Positions 9,543-21,500 of a stretch of DNA of 64,000 bases are shown piece after piece. The notes under the pieces were generated by a model. It was not told the DNA's origin. It saw nothing but the letters and a program-made list of their open reading frames with translations, and searched no databases. The stretch lies in contig NC_089731.1 of NCBI RefSeq assembly GCF_035083965.1, positions 10,452,001 through 10,516,000 on the forward strand, written 5' to 3'. The stretch comes from Branchiostoma lanceolatum. Taxonomy: Eukaryota; Chordata; Leptocardii; Amphioxiformes; Branchiostomatidae. Position numbers and translations under genes: made by a program. Each line of letters starts with the position of its first letter. Position 1 is the first letter of the stretch.

Positions 9543-12500
9543 ATGGGAGTACCGAAGTTTTACCGCTGGACAAGCGAGAGGTACCCATGCCTCAGCGAAA
9601 TTGTCAAGGAAAATCAGGTACGAAGACCGGCGTTACATCACATTTTCGGATAGTTATGAAATTTTCGTGTGTTTTTCCCCCAGCCTAGCTTAAAGAAATT
9701 ATGTGAACTGCTTCTCACAGATACATGTTTTGTCGAATGTATGAACATTCGTCGAATAGCCTATTATGAATGCAGTGAGATTGTTATGAAATTGAAAGAA
9801 GGAAGGGTTTATGCTTCGAAATTCAATTTATCATAAATCATGTATCTATCCTCGAGTTATGAAACATGTTCAAGCTGATCACAGACAAAGAAAACAGTCC
9901 TGCACTACATTTATTATACTTACAGCATATGAAGTTGTTAAAGGACTTGGTCGTACTTGATGTATCCATGAGTCAGTTTATATCTATGTTATGTAGTCAT
10001 ATGCCATCACTTTGAAAAGCCAAATGTTTGGCTGTTCGAAATTGTCTACACATGTACATAATTATAAGCTATGATAAAGTGGATAACAAGGTATCGTTAG
10101 CTTTCTAGTATTTTCTGTAAGATATATGTATCTGTATTGCTGTTTCAACCGCCCTTCGGTGTAAGTTGTAACAAACCAGCATCCAAAATTTTGACAGCAT
10201 GTTGGGTTCTCTTCAATACTATTAGTATTATGATATCTCTGGGCCAAAACACACTACAAAATTGATTTTCATGACTTAACACATTTCATGGGGTTCGTGG
10301 GTATGACTGTTGAATGTGATATTGTAATGTGTATCGCTGAAATGTTGTGAATTGCTCAGCCTCTAAATGTAAAGAATTCTTTCTTTCTTTTCAGATTCCT
10401 GAGTTTGACAACTTGTACTTGGACATGAACGGAATCATCCACCAGTGTTCCCACCCTGATGATGACAACCCTCACTTCAGGATCACAGAGGAGAAGATAT
10501 TTGCTGATATTTTCCACTACATTGAGGTGTGCAAGTACCTCCAGTTAACTGAGTAACTGATTTCCAAGGGAGCCCTTACAAAATCATAACAAGTCAGGAT
10601 ACAAAAAGGATAACATAACATAGACTAAATGAATAATACATTCACAATAATATAACATAAAGCAGTAATCAGCAAATATGCTTTGCCCTTGTTGACACAC
10701 CTTATTATTGGTTATTGCATGGACATACACCACCACCACCACCGGTCACAGTAGGGCACGACCTGCACTCTCCAAGAGGAGGAAGACCCAGAGAATTTAA
10801 AAAAGATACAGCGAAGATACGTTGAAAATACCCGACCTCACCTCTGCTTGGAGGGAGACCCAACAAAATATCGTGAAAATATGTCGAAAGTACACCGACC
10901 TTACCTCTGCTTGGAGAGTAAAAGATTCTAGGTCTTGAATATTTTTGAATGTTTTATGGAAGATCAAGTTAGTACATGTAGCTGCAAACTGAAGAAGACA
11001 TAAATCAAAAGAGCAATGTCCTCGAATAGCTATTTTATTATTATGTGTGTTTGAATGGGGTACGCCTCCGTACTTTTGCATGTGGAAGGAAAGGCCGTTT
11101 GTTAGGAGTGAATTAACGTATCTTGGGTTGATGATATTTATTCCTTGTTTTTTCTTGTGTGTTGTAGTTCCTGTTCCGTATCATCAAGCCAAGGCAAGTG
11201 TTCTTCATGGCCGTGGACGGTGTGGCTCCTCGTGCCAAGATGAACCAGCAGAGAGGCAGAAGGTTCAGGTGAGACTATCAACCTTTAGTACACTAATGGA
11301 GTAATGGTGTCACAGTGCACTGACTTCATACTAGTAACATAGGTTGGTGGATGCTTATGGTTAATTTTGTGACACTTTAAGTTTTAGTCACAAAGATATT
11401 GATTTTGAAAGTTTCACTTTCAATGTTTTTTATTCAGTAAGGATCTCGCGGGGAACAACACCCCAATTTGCAATGACACTAGAATTACATCAATGAAGGT
11501 TAGACATAAAGGGAGAATTTTTATGTGAACCAAAATAAATCAAGGAACTGGATGAATTCCCTTAAGTGTCAGAGGTTTCAGACAGCATCCACTGTATGAC
11601 AATTAAAAGACACTTCTCGAGAATTTATCCTGTTGCTTGATTTGTTTTTGTTTCCACAAGAATTACAGTCCTTTCCATGTAAAAAAAAAACACAGGTCTG
11701 CTCGTGAAGCAGAAGAAAGCCAGAAGAAGGCTCTGGAGAAGGGCGAGGTTCTTCCCACAGAGGAGAGATTCGACTCCAACTGTATCACTCCTGGTTAGTA
11801 ATGGCTTTTATCGTTCATCTTTAGCCTCCAGCACTGATGGAGTCAGCTTCTCTGCAGTTCATTAATGAACTGCTAGGATATGCACATGTACAACAGTGAT
11901 TGGTTCATGATTACTACTCCGTAATTCTTCATCCAGTGAAGGTGAAGATAACAGATGTGTGAAGGAATCATAAACAGTTTTTTTCATGGTGATGATAAGT
12001 TCACAGTACAGAGGTGACCGTGAAAACAGTGAACTGAAAGTTACAGTGAAAGAAACAAGAATTACAGTATTTCATGATATGCCATGCACATAACTGATCT
12101 AAGTGCAGGGCTCGAAATAGTGGGTGCATGTGCACCCAGTGCACCCAAAATTGGAGCTGTGCACCTAATTTTTGACTCTGGGTGCACTGGTGCACCTAGA
12201 TATTTTTGTAGCCTATAGGGTTAAGGTACTATTGTACACTAGTATACAGAATATTCTTGAAATGTAAGTATAAAAAACAGCATGATAACTTTTTGCTGTA
12301 CTTAATGTATTATTTGTTTGAAATTTTGAAGTTAGCTATAGAATTACAGATTGAAGTTCTTAAGAAAGGCAGCAGCGTTAAACTTTGTAATTATGTTCTG
12401 AAGAACATTCAACTTCATTTTATCTGGTGCACCCAAAATTCTTTCTGTGCACCCAATTTTTTTAGTTGGGTGCACCAGTGCACCTATTCCCAAAGATGAA

Positions 12501-15500
12501 TTTCGAGCCCTGAAGTGTCATACTACCTACTGGTATATGTTCTTAGTACAATTGCATGTAACCCATTAAGAAAATGGAGAGTAAACATTTTTGTGTTTCA
12601 GGTACCCACTTCATGGTGCGTCTGAACGAACAGCTGAAGTACTTTGTGAACAAGAAGATCACAACTGACAGGATGTGGCAGGGCATCAGGGTTTATCTGT
12701 CTGGACATGAGGTAACTAAATTAGGCAGCAACCAATCAGATCTTCTGGAATGTAAATCAGTCATACAAGTCAAGTCACCCAAAAGCTCAAAATATCCATT
12801 TGGCAATACATGTATTCCCAATTGCAGAGATGTCTTTAATGTCTGCACATTTTCAAGACACTACAGTTTTTGAGGTTGGAGAAATATTTATGCTAACTTA
12901 TAATTAGACAGTGTAAAAATGTGTTACAATTTTTCTGTTCAACGGAAAAAAAAAGTGTTGGAGAAGGTAGTCACCGGAACGATGTTGTAATGATTATGTG
13001 AGCATTAGAAATGTTTCTTCAGGTTTTAACAGGTTGCTTCTGCTCTCCAACAGTCTCCAGGTGAAGGTGAACACAAGATCATGGAGTTCATCCGCTATGA
13101 GAAGTCTCAGCCAGGGTACAACGCCAACACCCGGCACTGTCTGTACGGCCTAGATGCTGATCTGGTCAGTCATAAAACTCATATCACAATGTCATGTACT
13201 CTCATCTCCCAAATAAACGTACCGGTACGTTTATTTTTTTCAGCCTCAAAATCCACCCAGTACGTTCTTATTTTGGACAGTACGTTTATTTATTTTTTTT
13301 AAAATTTGAGTTTTGCTAACCTGGGATCCCCTTAAAATTCAAAGTTTGGTTTTTCCTGCCAATATTTCCCCGGCATTTTTGCTCATAATTCATTATTTTC
13401 CGGCCAAGCGGCGTTGAATTTTCCCTGCCGCTATGACCCGGCCTTTGTGAAATCCTGGCGGAACTCGTAACGTATCGGTCGATCTCTATAACATTTCAAA
13501 GTCAATGTTGTTATTTGGCGAAAATAAGACGCCGCACTGACGTTTTGAAATGCAATTCTTTTTATATGAACAACTTTTGCAGTCTCATTACATCGTAAAC
13601 CAAAGCATGCTGACCAGAAACCAATATATGTCAGCGGCGCAAAGTGTTTCAAGTAACGTTACGCATGTACATGTAATACACTACTCTACTCACGTGAGAT
13701 ATACAGTCTTTCCCAAAATGAAAATATAAAAATAACACCACAAAAAAAACTGTGTCTTAGCATCAAAAACTTTATAATTACTTTGAAAGTATATCAAAAC
13801 ATTTCAATCCTACCGCAAACATGAAAATTTAGCCCTTCGAAAAGCGCCACAGTAACGCACCCGGCAGTAACAGTCGGTGGGAATGTTTTGTTTTGGAAGA
13901 TCTCACTTCCAAGAAGGGGAAGCAACTCTTTTTGATCTACAAATAAAACTCCTTTGCCTTTGTCAGAAATGTGTTTTTGTAGTTTTGCAAAAAGACTTTT
14001 AATACTTAAGTCTATATAAAAAACATCAATTGCAATCTAGTCACCATTATTATCACTGAAAAATGCTTGAAAAAAGATCACTCCCCTTACAGAAAGAATG
14101 CCGGAGGTTTCTAAGAACATGAGTGTATGTTCTGTTAGCCCCGCCCCTTTCTGTCTGTGGCGCCGCCACTGTCTATAGCTCACCCTTTCATGTAACGTGA
14201 GAACCCTGTAGTTTGTGGCAACATTGTAACAAGCCTTCAGGAGGTTTCTCACAAATTTGTTGACAATTTAGTTTCTCAAAATGATACATACAAGGGTAAT
14301 TTTTAGATTTTAAATTATTTGGATTGCAACAACAAAAGCCAAGAACATTATATAATATTGTCTTTGATATTATATGATATTAAATGTCCTTGACACAACA
14401 CAATGATTTGTGGCATGTAATGTTTGCAAATCTATGTTTCTATATATGGAAGGCATAGAAGATAAATGGCAAGTTGGGAAAGACAAAAAGTTACATCATA
14501 TACATGTGATTGTCATAGTCTTCCTTTTCTCTATCATGACTTTTACAAAACATAAGTAATACCTGCATGTGATGACCATATATTCAGGATATTGTAATTT
14601 TCTGTTCATCTTCTAAATGTTGATACATTTGTATAGAAAAAGAATAGACTTTCAAAGTGTTGCCCATCCAAGTGAACTGAGAAGTTTGGCAACTACTTTT
14701 CATGTTTTGATTATATGTCAGTATATACAACAATTTACTTGCTTCAAGTTCCAAGCAGAAAATGCATGTATCAATGATCATGTACATTTTAACTTGTTGA
14801 ATTTGAAGCACCGTTGGCCCCCGGTTAGGGGTCATAGCAGGGAACCTATGCCCAATTTTTTCAACATTGCTACTACAGTATATCTTTTTGAAGCGGCAAG
14901 GAATATTATAATTTGAACAAGATGTGTACAGTTATTCTGTTCAATAGTTATACACTTAATTGGTATGGTCCACAGACAGGCATAAATAGTCAATAAATGA
15001 ATAAAGAGAACCGGTTAATCATCTTCTTTCCTTCGGACAGAAGTAGCATGGACACAGTTTATCTGTAAATTTGGTCAATTTCCGGGGGGTATGTTTATTC
15101 CGGGGGGTATGTTTATTAGATTTTGAAGATTTGTCCAGGGGGTATGTTTATTCCGGGGGGTATGTTTATTTGGGAGATGAGAGCACATGCATTGTTTTTT
15201 TCTGTTAAACCGATTTAAGTACAGTAAGTACAAGCTATATAAGCTTCAGGTTCTAAGTCAACAACCCTAACCACAATACCACCATGGCCATGACTGTTAC
15301 TCATGCATGTTAAATGTGTACACCCCTGCCCCAAAAAGGTCTTGCTCATTGCTCTTTTCACAGAAAAGAAACAATAGTTTACCGTTAAATAGAAGATAAT
15401 CATCACACTCAAGTTTGTGTGTGTGATAGGTAGAAGTTGCTGTGACATAGTCACATGTCTAAAATAAAGGAACTTATACACTGATTGTAACAACATGTTT

Positions 15501-18500
15501 TTCTTGTTTTCTGACAGATCATGTTAGGACTAACTTCTCACGAACCACATTTCTCCTTGCTGAGAGAGGAGGTTAAATTTGGAGGAAAGAAGTCTCAGAA
15601 AAGGTAAAGACATCTGCAACTTTCTTCATTTAAAATGTGTGAAATTGGTTTCTTAGTCTGCATGTGTAACTGTGATTTACAATGTATTCCACCATTGTTT
15701 CAGCTACTGGAATATACATGTATGAAGAACTTATTTTTCTAGAACAGTATTACTAGTACGTGTGTATTCTGTATACTCTCTCTCATTTCATGTTTTTTTT
15801 ACCTTCCCCAAGAAGGTTATGTTTTTGGTGTCATCTGTCTGTGTGTTTATGGACAGCATTACTTTTGAAGTTGTTGATAAATCTTTATGATATTTGGAAC
15901 TATATTTTCTTGTCATAAAAGGCCAGTTTCAATAAAAAAATTATCTCTAACTTCTTATGAGTCATTGATAGTTGATGGGTTTATCACTTTATTCTTGAAA
16001 TTCTTAGGCATTGTTTTTATTATATTCCTGTACTTGGTAGAATTTCAGTCCCAGAAGAAATCACCTTTCACCTGTTGCACCTGTCCCTGATGAGGGAGTA
16101 CCTGGATTTTGAGTTTCAGGAGTTGAAGGTAAGTCTCCAGATTCTTGACTATGTGGTTTGAAATCTTAAAGATGTGACTCTTCTTTGAATATACCCCGAA
16201 GCGCATGATGTTTTGTTACAATTTGTATAAGGAAACAGAGGCCTGTGGTATAAATTGAGTCCTGGTAGGATACAAAATGTAACAATACATCAATTCAAAA
16301 TATGTGTTTTAAAGTGAGAAAATGATATATTGATGAAAAAAAAAACTTTTGAATCAATGCAAAAATGTGTTGTCAAGATTTCTGGGAACATAGTGCTCAC
16401 TGTTTTCTCTTGAATTAGGTAGCAATTTTTGGTTAGTGTATTAAAATGTTTTTTCAGTGTTGGTAGAGTTGGTAGAAATTGGCCTGGGATAGATGTTGCT
16501 TTGCCTTGTGATAGAAATAATATCTATTCTGAAGATATCTTCATAAGAGACTTCCGTCTTTTACAGGACAAGTTGACGTTTGGCTACGATCTTGAGAGAA
16601 TCATCGATGACTGGGTGCTGATGGGGTTCCTGGTGGGGAATGACTTCATCCCACACCTCCCCAACCTCCACATCCACCACAGTGGGCTGCCTCTCCTCTA
16701 CAGGACTTACATCAACGTCATGCCCACACTGGATGGCTACCTCAACGAAGGAGGCACCCTTAACCTGCACAGGTACACTGTATTAACCTGCTAAGGTGGC
16801 TTCTCAAAAATTTTGTATGTTTCTTTTAAATAAGCAGCAGGGGGAATGTTAACTAGACATCCCTAAGCTATCCTGTCTAATTTGGGTTTGTGGAGTCTTG
16901 TATGGTCTACAATTTGCATTAACTAGTAACAAATGTAATATCTAAGAGCCAATAATTCAGCAATAATGTAGTCTGGGTTTACTGTATCAGTGTATGGCAC
17001 TGTGTATTATCAGATTTGTATTGTTAAACGGATACAAATCGGAAATATGAAATCGGAAATATAAAATCAGAAGCTTCGAAAATTATTTCTTGGTCTTCAT
17101 TGTTTTCAAATTATTTACAAAGAACTTGAAAGTGATGCTGTGCTTCCATATAATATCATCGTTTCTTGGAAACCAACAGGTTTGGAAAGTTCCTTGAAGC
17201 GCTCGCAGCGTTTGACCGAGAACACTTCCGAGAGATCTTCAGCGACCTGAACTGGCTGGCAGGGAAGACGGGAGGCACGCCCAGTAGAGGACGTAAGAGC
17301 GGCGCAAGGAAGTCCAGTACGCCGCAGCGAGCAAACGGGAGACAGTCGTTCCCGTCTAAAGGCGGTAAGAGGAAGAAACGTGTATCAGGCAAGGCTCTTC
17401 TGTTATGTTTCCTTTTGGTTATTTTCAATTTATTTTTCTGTGTGCTGTCAAATGTGTTATTTTTCTTTTTTTGCTGTGTGTTCATTTCTTCATTGCTGCT
17501 CATTTTGTTTGTGTTCAGTGGTCTTTGTTGGCTCATGCACCATCCAGTCCTTTTTTGTCTTACATTTCTACATTCTGCCATCCCAAGCTGCATATAGATT
17601 GCAGGATACAGCTTTCTACAAATCTTGAATGTGCTTCTTTTCGTTTGATTATCTATCATCCCTTGAGAAGGAAAATTCACACGTCAAAGGACTATTGCAT
17701 CATTTTTCCTTCTGGCTCTTGAATTTTTGAATTGCTGACTTACATTTTTTGTACTAAACCATTAGAAGCAACATGCCGAAAAGCAACAAAAACAAATTTT
17801 AAAGCAAAAAACAAAGATTTTCAGGATTTCAAAACAAACATGATATAGGACCAAAACAAACATGATTTTGGACCAAAACAAACATGATTTAGGACCATTC
17901 CATTTCAATTTACTTGAATTCTTTTTTTAATGAAATATCAGGTGTGTCCAACCAAAAAGACATTTGGGAGATGGCACTGATGATGAAACATTCTTGACTA
18001 CCATTTTTCTGTTTGGACAAGTTCTTGGGAATTGCAAGACATGGAAGTTGAATGAGCTGCCTTTATTAGTAGACTAGTATTACTGACAGAATGTCTGTGA
18101 TGACTATAGGGTTGAGACTCAGTAACCAGTTTGGTGCTCTTGGAGAGAACACAGATGACTCCGTACTAGATGACTCCACCATAGATGAAGAGGAGACAGA
18201 AGAAGACCCAGCCATATCTGTTGCAAAAGGTCAGTTTCAATGTATGGTGCTAAGATTGAAACCATTGTAAATTTATTCAAAAAAATGTCTCTGCTTTGTC
18301 TTGATTTAAAAAGAGAGAATTGATTTTGCCACCAAGATTTGAAGTGTATTTAGCTATGCCACGAGGCAGTTAACCTGTTAAGTGATTCACAAATGTAAAC
18401 ATTGTACACATAGAAACAGACTTGACTTAAACAGCCACTTGTACATGTAGGTGTTAATTTGTGTTCTTTGTTAATGTTGTGCAGCGCTTGCTGAAGGAAG

Positions 18501-21500
18501 AAGGGAAGAGCAGGAAGACGTGGACGATTCTTTTGAGGCTGATTTCTTGCTTCACAGGATCGCTTACTATGAGAACAAGTTTAAGTTTGAGAAAGTTACT
18601 GAGTAAGAATTTATTGTGTTAGACTATAGTATACCTACCACCTTGCTATCGGTACCTTTTGAATTTTGCAGTCATTGTAGATGTGAAATATTACATGTAT
18701 GCTGCCACCATTATTTGAAGACTTTGAATTGAGTAATGCATATTACTGTGATTATAAGATAGACTAATAAGCGTTTCTTTTGCACCTTGTAATTGACAAC
18801 ATTGCTTGTAGAATGATGTTTCGTTGATAATCATAAGTTTTGAGAACTGCATCCATGTTTCTTGTTGTGCTTAGTGAGATCCTGAGAGACCTGGCCTATC
18901 AGTATGTCCTGGCTATACAGTGGATCCTACACTACTACTACAATGGAGTCCAGTCCTGGAGTTGGTCAGTATTTTTTACTGGTCTCACATACTGTATTGT
19001 TTCCTTCTTCGACACACTAAAAAGGATAATGTCTTTTTAGTGCTGTTTTCTAAAAGAGAAATGTATGGAAAGCTACTTGGAAGGAAAATACAATAAGAAT
19101 GGCTAAATAGCCTGTGACCCAATTGCTTGTCTCTTTGTTCTGAATTTCTTTGATGTGGGACATTGTAATCAATGGCTTTCACTTGGTATCATAGGTATCA
19201 ATAAGAATTGAGTTCCACAAGGAACTATACTTGGCCCTACTCTAGCAATAATAAAGTGGATCAGCAGTAACAGACTGAATTGTGCGTTGTGTTCCAGGTA
19301 CTACCCATTCCACTATGCCCCTTACCTGAGCGACATCATCAACATAGCCGACATGAGGCTGGAGTTTGACATGGGAAAGCCCTTCTTGCCATTTGAACAG
19401 TTGTTGGGAGTTTTGCCTGCTGCTAGCAGAAAACATCTGCCTGCTCCTTTCCATGTAAGTACATTGTACAACACTGCCACCTTCCTTTGTGACTATCTTG
19501 GTTAAAATGTTTCCAAATATACATGTTCAGCTATGATACTGATGCATACATTATCATTATCCATGTAAAAAAACAACAACAACACTTGATATGTCATAAT
19601 ATACATGTACAGTTCATGAACATCATCCAAAAATAGGTACATGTATCTCTTTATTCCTTAGTGTGAGATAGTGAGACATCAATCCATTGTCGTAAGGAAG
19701 CTTAGATCTAAACAGAAAACATTTATGATAAGCAGATAAGAGAGACAAGTACTGTTGAAGTTTAAAGATTTTTTTACCGTCTTCTTGCAGAGCTTGATGG
19801 TAATGGACGAGTCCCCCATCATCGAGTACTACCCTGTGGACTTTGAGACAGACCTGAATGGGAAGATGCAGGAGTGGGAAGCTGTGGTTCTTATTCCCTT
19901 CATTGATGAGGTAAGTCAAAAAGGGCCTTGGAGTTTAAGCGAGGTTGATTATTTGGGGCCTTGTAATACTTTAGAGGCCAATATGTGAAAGAGACAGATA
20001 TAGCTGGGAACAGAAAGCCATGTAATTTATCCTGCATTGAGTGAATTATCTGTGCATTGATGTACATGTCAGGCTGCAAGATAGAGATTGAAGTCTGGCA
20101 GAATCAACGATTCTACCGGTAGCAGGGCTCTAGCCAGCGCCAGTTTTGCCGTAAATTTACGGAACTTTGCTGCGTGTTACGGAAAAAATTCAAGACCAAT
20201 CCGTAAACCTTGACCGAAAAAAATCGGGAGAAAAGATATAGACAGGGCTTGAACTTTTGCAAAGATCTCCAGAAAAGAAGCGGAAGTTTGAAGCGAGGTC
20301 GATTCAGGCCATTTCTATCTTCCGCCGGCGGCAGGTGACAACCCCAAGGTGGCTTTATAGGTAGGTGACAAACGGAGGCGCGGAGGTTGCCAGTGGTTCG
20401 TGGGCCGAGAGAAAATCAGCATCGTGTGCCCCCCTCCCCACTACTAGTGCCCCACTACAATTCTGGCCGGTCGCATCGGGCTGACGTTTTTTCGGCTGTT
20501 TTCCCCGGTTCACCGCTAGTTATAGCCACACAAAAAATACTCCGGTAGTTACCAGGCTTTCCGTATTTTTTTGGTAAACATTGTTAAAGTTTTACGCCGA
20601 GTTACACGCACTCTTCCCGCGAAAACTGGTGTTGATAGTTTTAGACCTCAGAATCAGATATCATCTACCAATAACAGCGTTCGTTCACGCCGCGTCACGG
20701 AAAATCGACCAATGACATACAAGTCTCGCGGTTCACGAGAGGCGCGAATCCGCGAGGTTTTATCAGAAATTGATATTTGGTGCGAAGATGGGGCTTGAAT
20801 CGACGAATTTTGATCAAATCAAGTGGAAGTTACCGGAGAAATCGACCATGGAAAACACGGAAGGAAAATATTGAACGTCTTTAGGGCGTTCTGTCCAAAG
20901 TAGGGTGTCTCATTTCCTACTATATTTAGTACAGGGCGCAAACGGGACCGGTACGACGCGTCGACCGGTGTTGAAAATGTTTTATTTCTGCCGACTTGAA
21001 TTCACGTGTATATTTGTCAAATAAATAAGAAAGTTTTGTGGTGCTAAATTTCATTTATTTGCCGATTGTATACAGCGAAGGCCCAATTAATTTTTCACCC
21101 AAACTTGCCCCTCAAAATGCTGGAGATAGCGTTTCAGAGGGTCTAGATTTAAAAATTTCCCGGGGGGGAATACCCCCGGACCCCCCTAGAATTGTCGCGC
21201 CTTCAGCGCTCGATATGTTAGGTTTGTACAAAATTTTTGGGCTTACGGGATAAAATTTCAGGCTGGCTAGAGCCCTGACCGGTAGAGATCCCGCTTGATT
21301 GGTAAGAATGCCAGTTGATGGTAGGAATGTGCTAGGATGATCTCCCATTTGTAAATTTTAAATTTCAAGTCACTCCTGTGATGTAATTGACATGAATTGA
21401 AGTTCTGACTGTAGCTTTAAGGGAAATGTCATTAAAGTTACAGATAAATGTCAGGATCTCTACCAGTAGAATTGGCAATTTTGCTAGGTTGCAATCTCTT

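Larger units (their letters stand above)
9543..16772 (+). other. XRN1: XRN1 exons 1-9: catalytic N-terminus (CR1)
   Basis: Exons: 9543-9617, 10395-10526, 11168-11268, 11696-11793, 12602-12711, 13054-13164, 15518-15603, 16041-16128, 16567-16772. They encode residues 1-336, the metal-dependent nuclease core. Visible motifs are [12 protein letters not shown] (D35), [18 protein letters not shown] (D86 and the basic 5'-phosphate pocket), [11 protein letters not shown] (E176, E178), [10 protein letters not shown] (D206, D208) and [13 protein letters not shown]. Exon 8 is read from the acceptor at 16040 (GGTAG|AATTTC). The nearer CAG at 16048 breaks the frame. This makes the protein one residue longer than human just before the [17 protein letters not shown] block. 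Confidence 0.95.

Noticed and set aside
17365..17722. Continuation of XRN1 exon 10 as a hydrophobic frame
   Set aside because: The frame runs into intron 10, which is T-rich. XRN1 homology stops at or just after the donor and resumes at 18110.
20571..20798. 75-codon frame inside the hAT-type element
   Set aside because: It has no DDE/RNase H-like, BED-finger or dimerisation motif. It is too short for a transposase.
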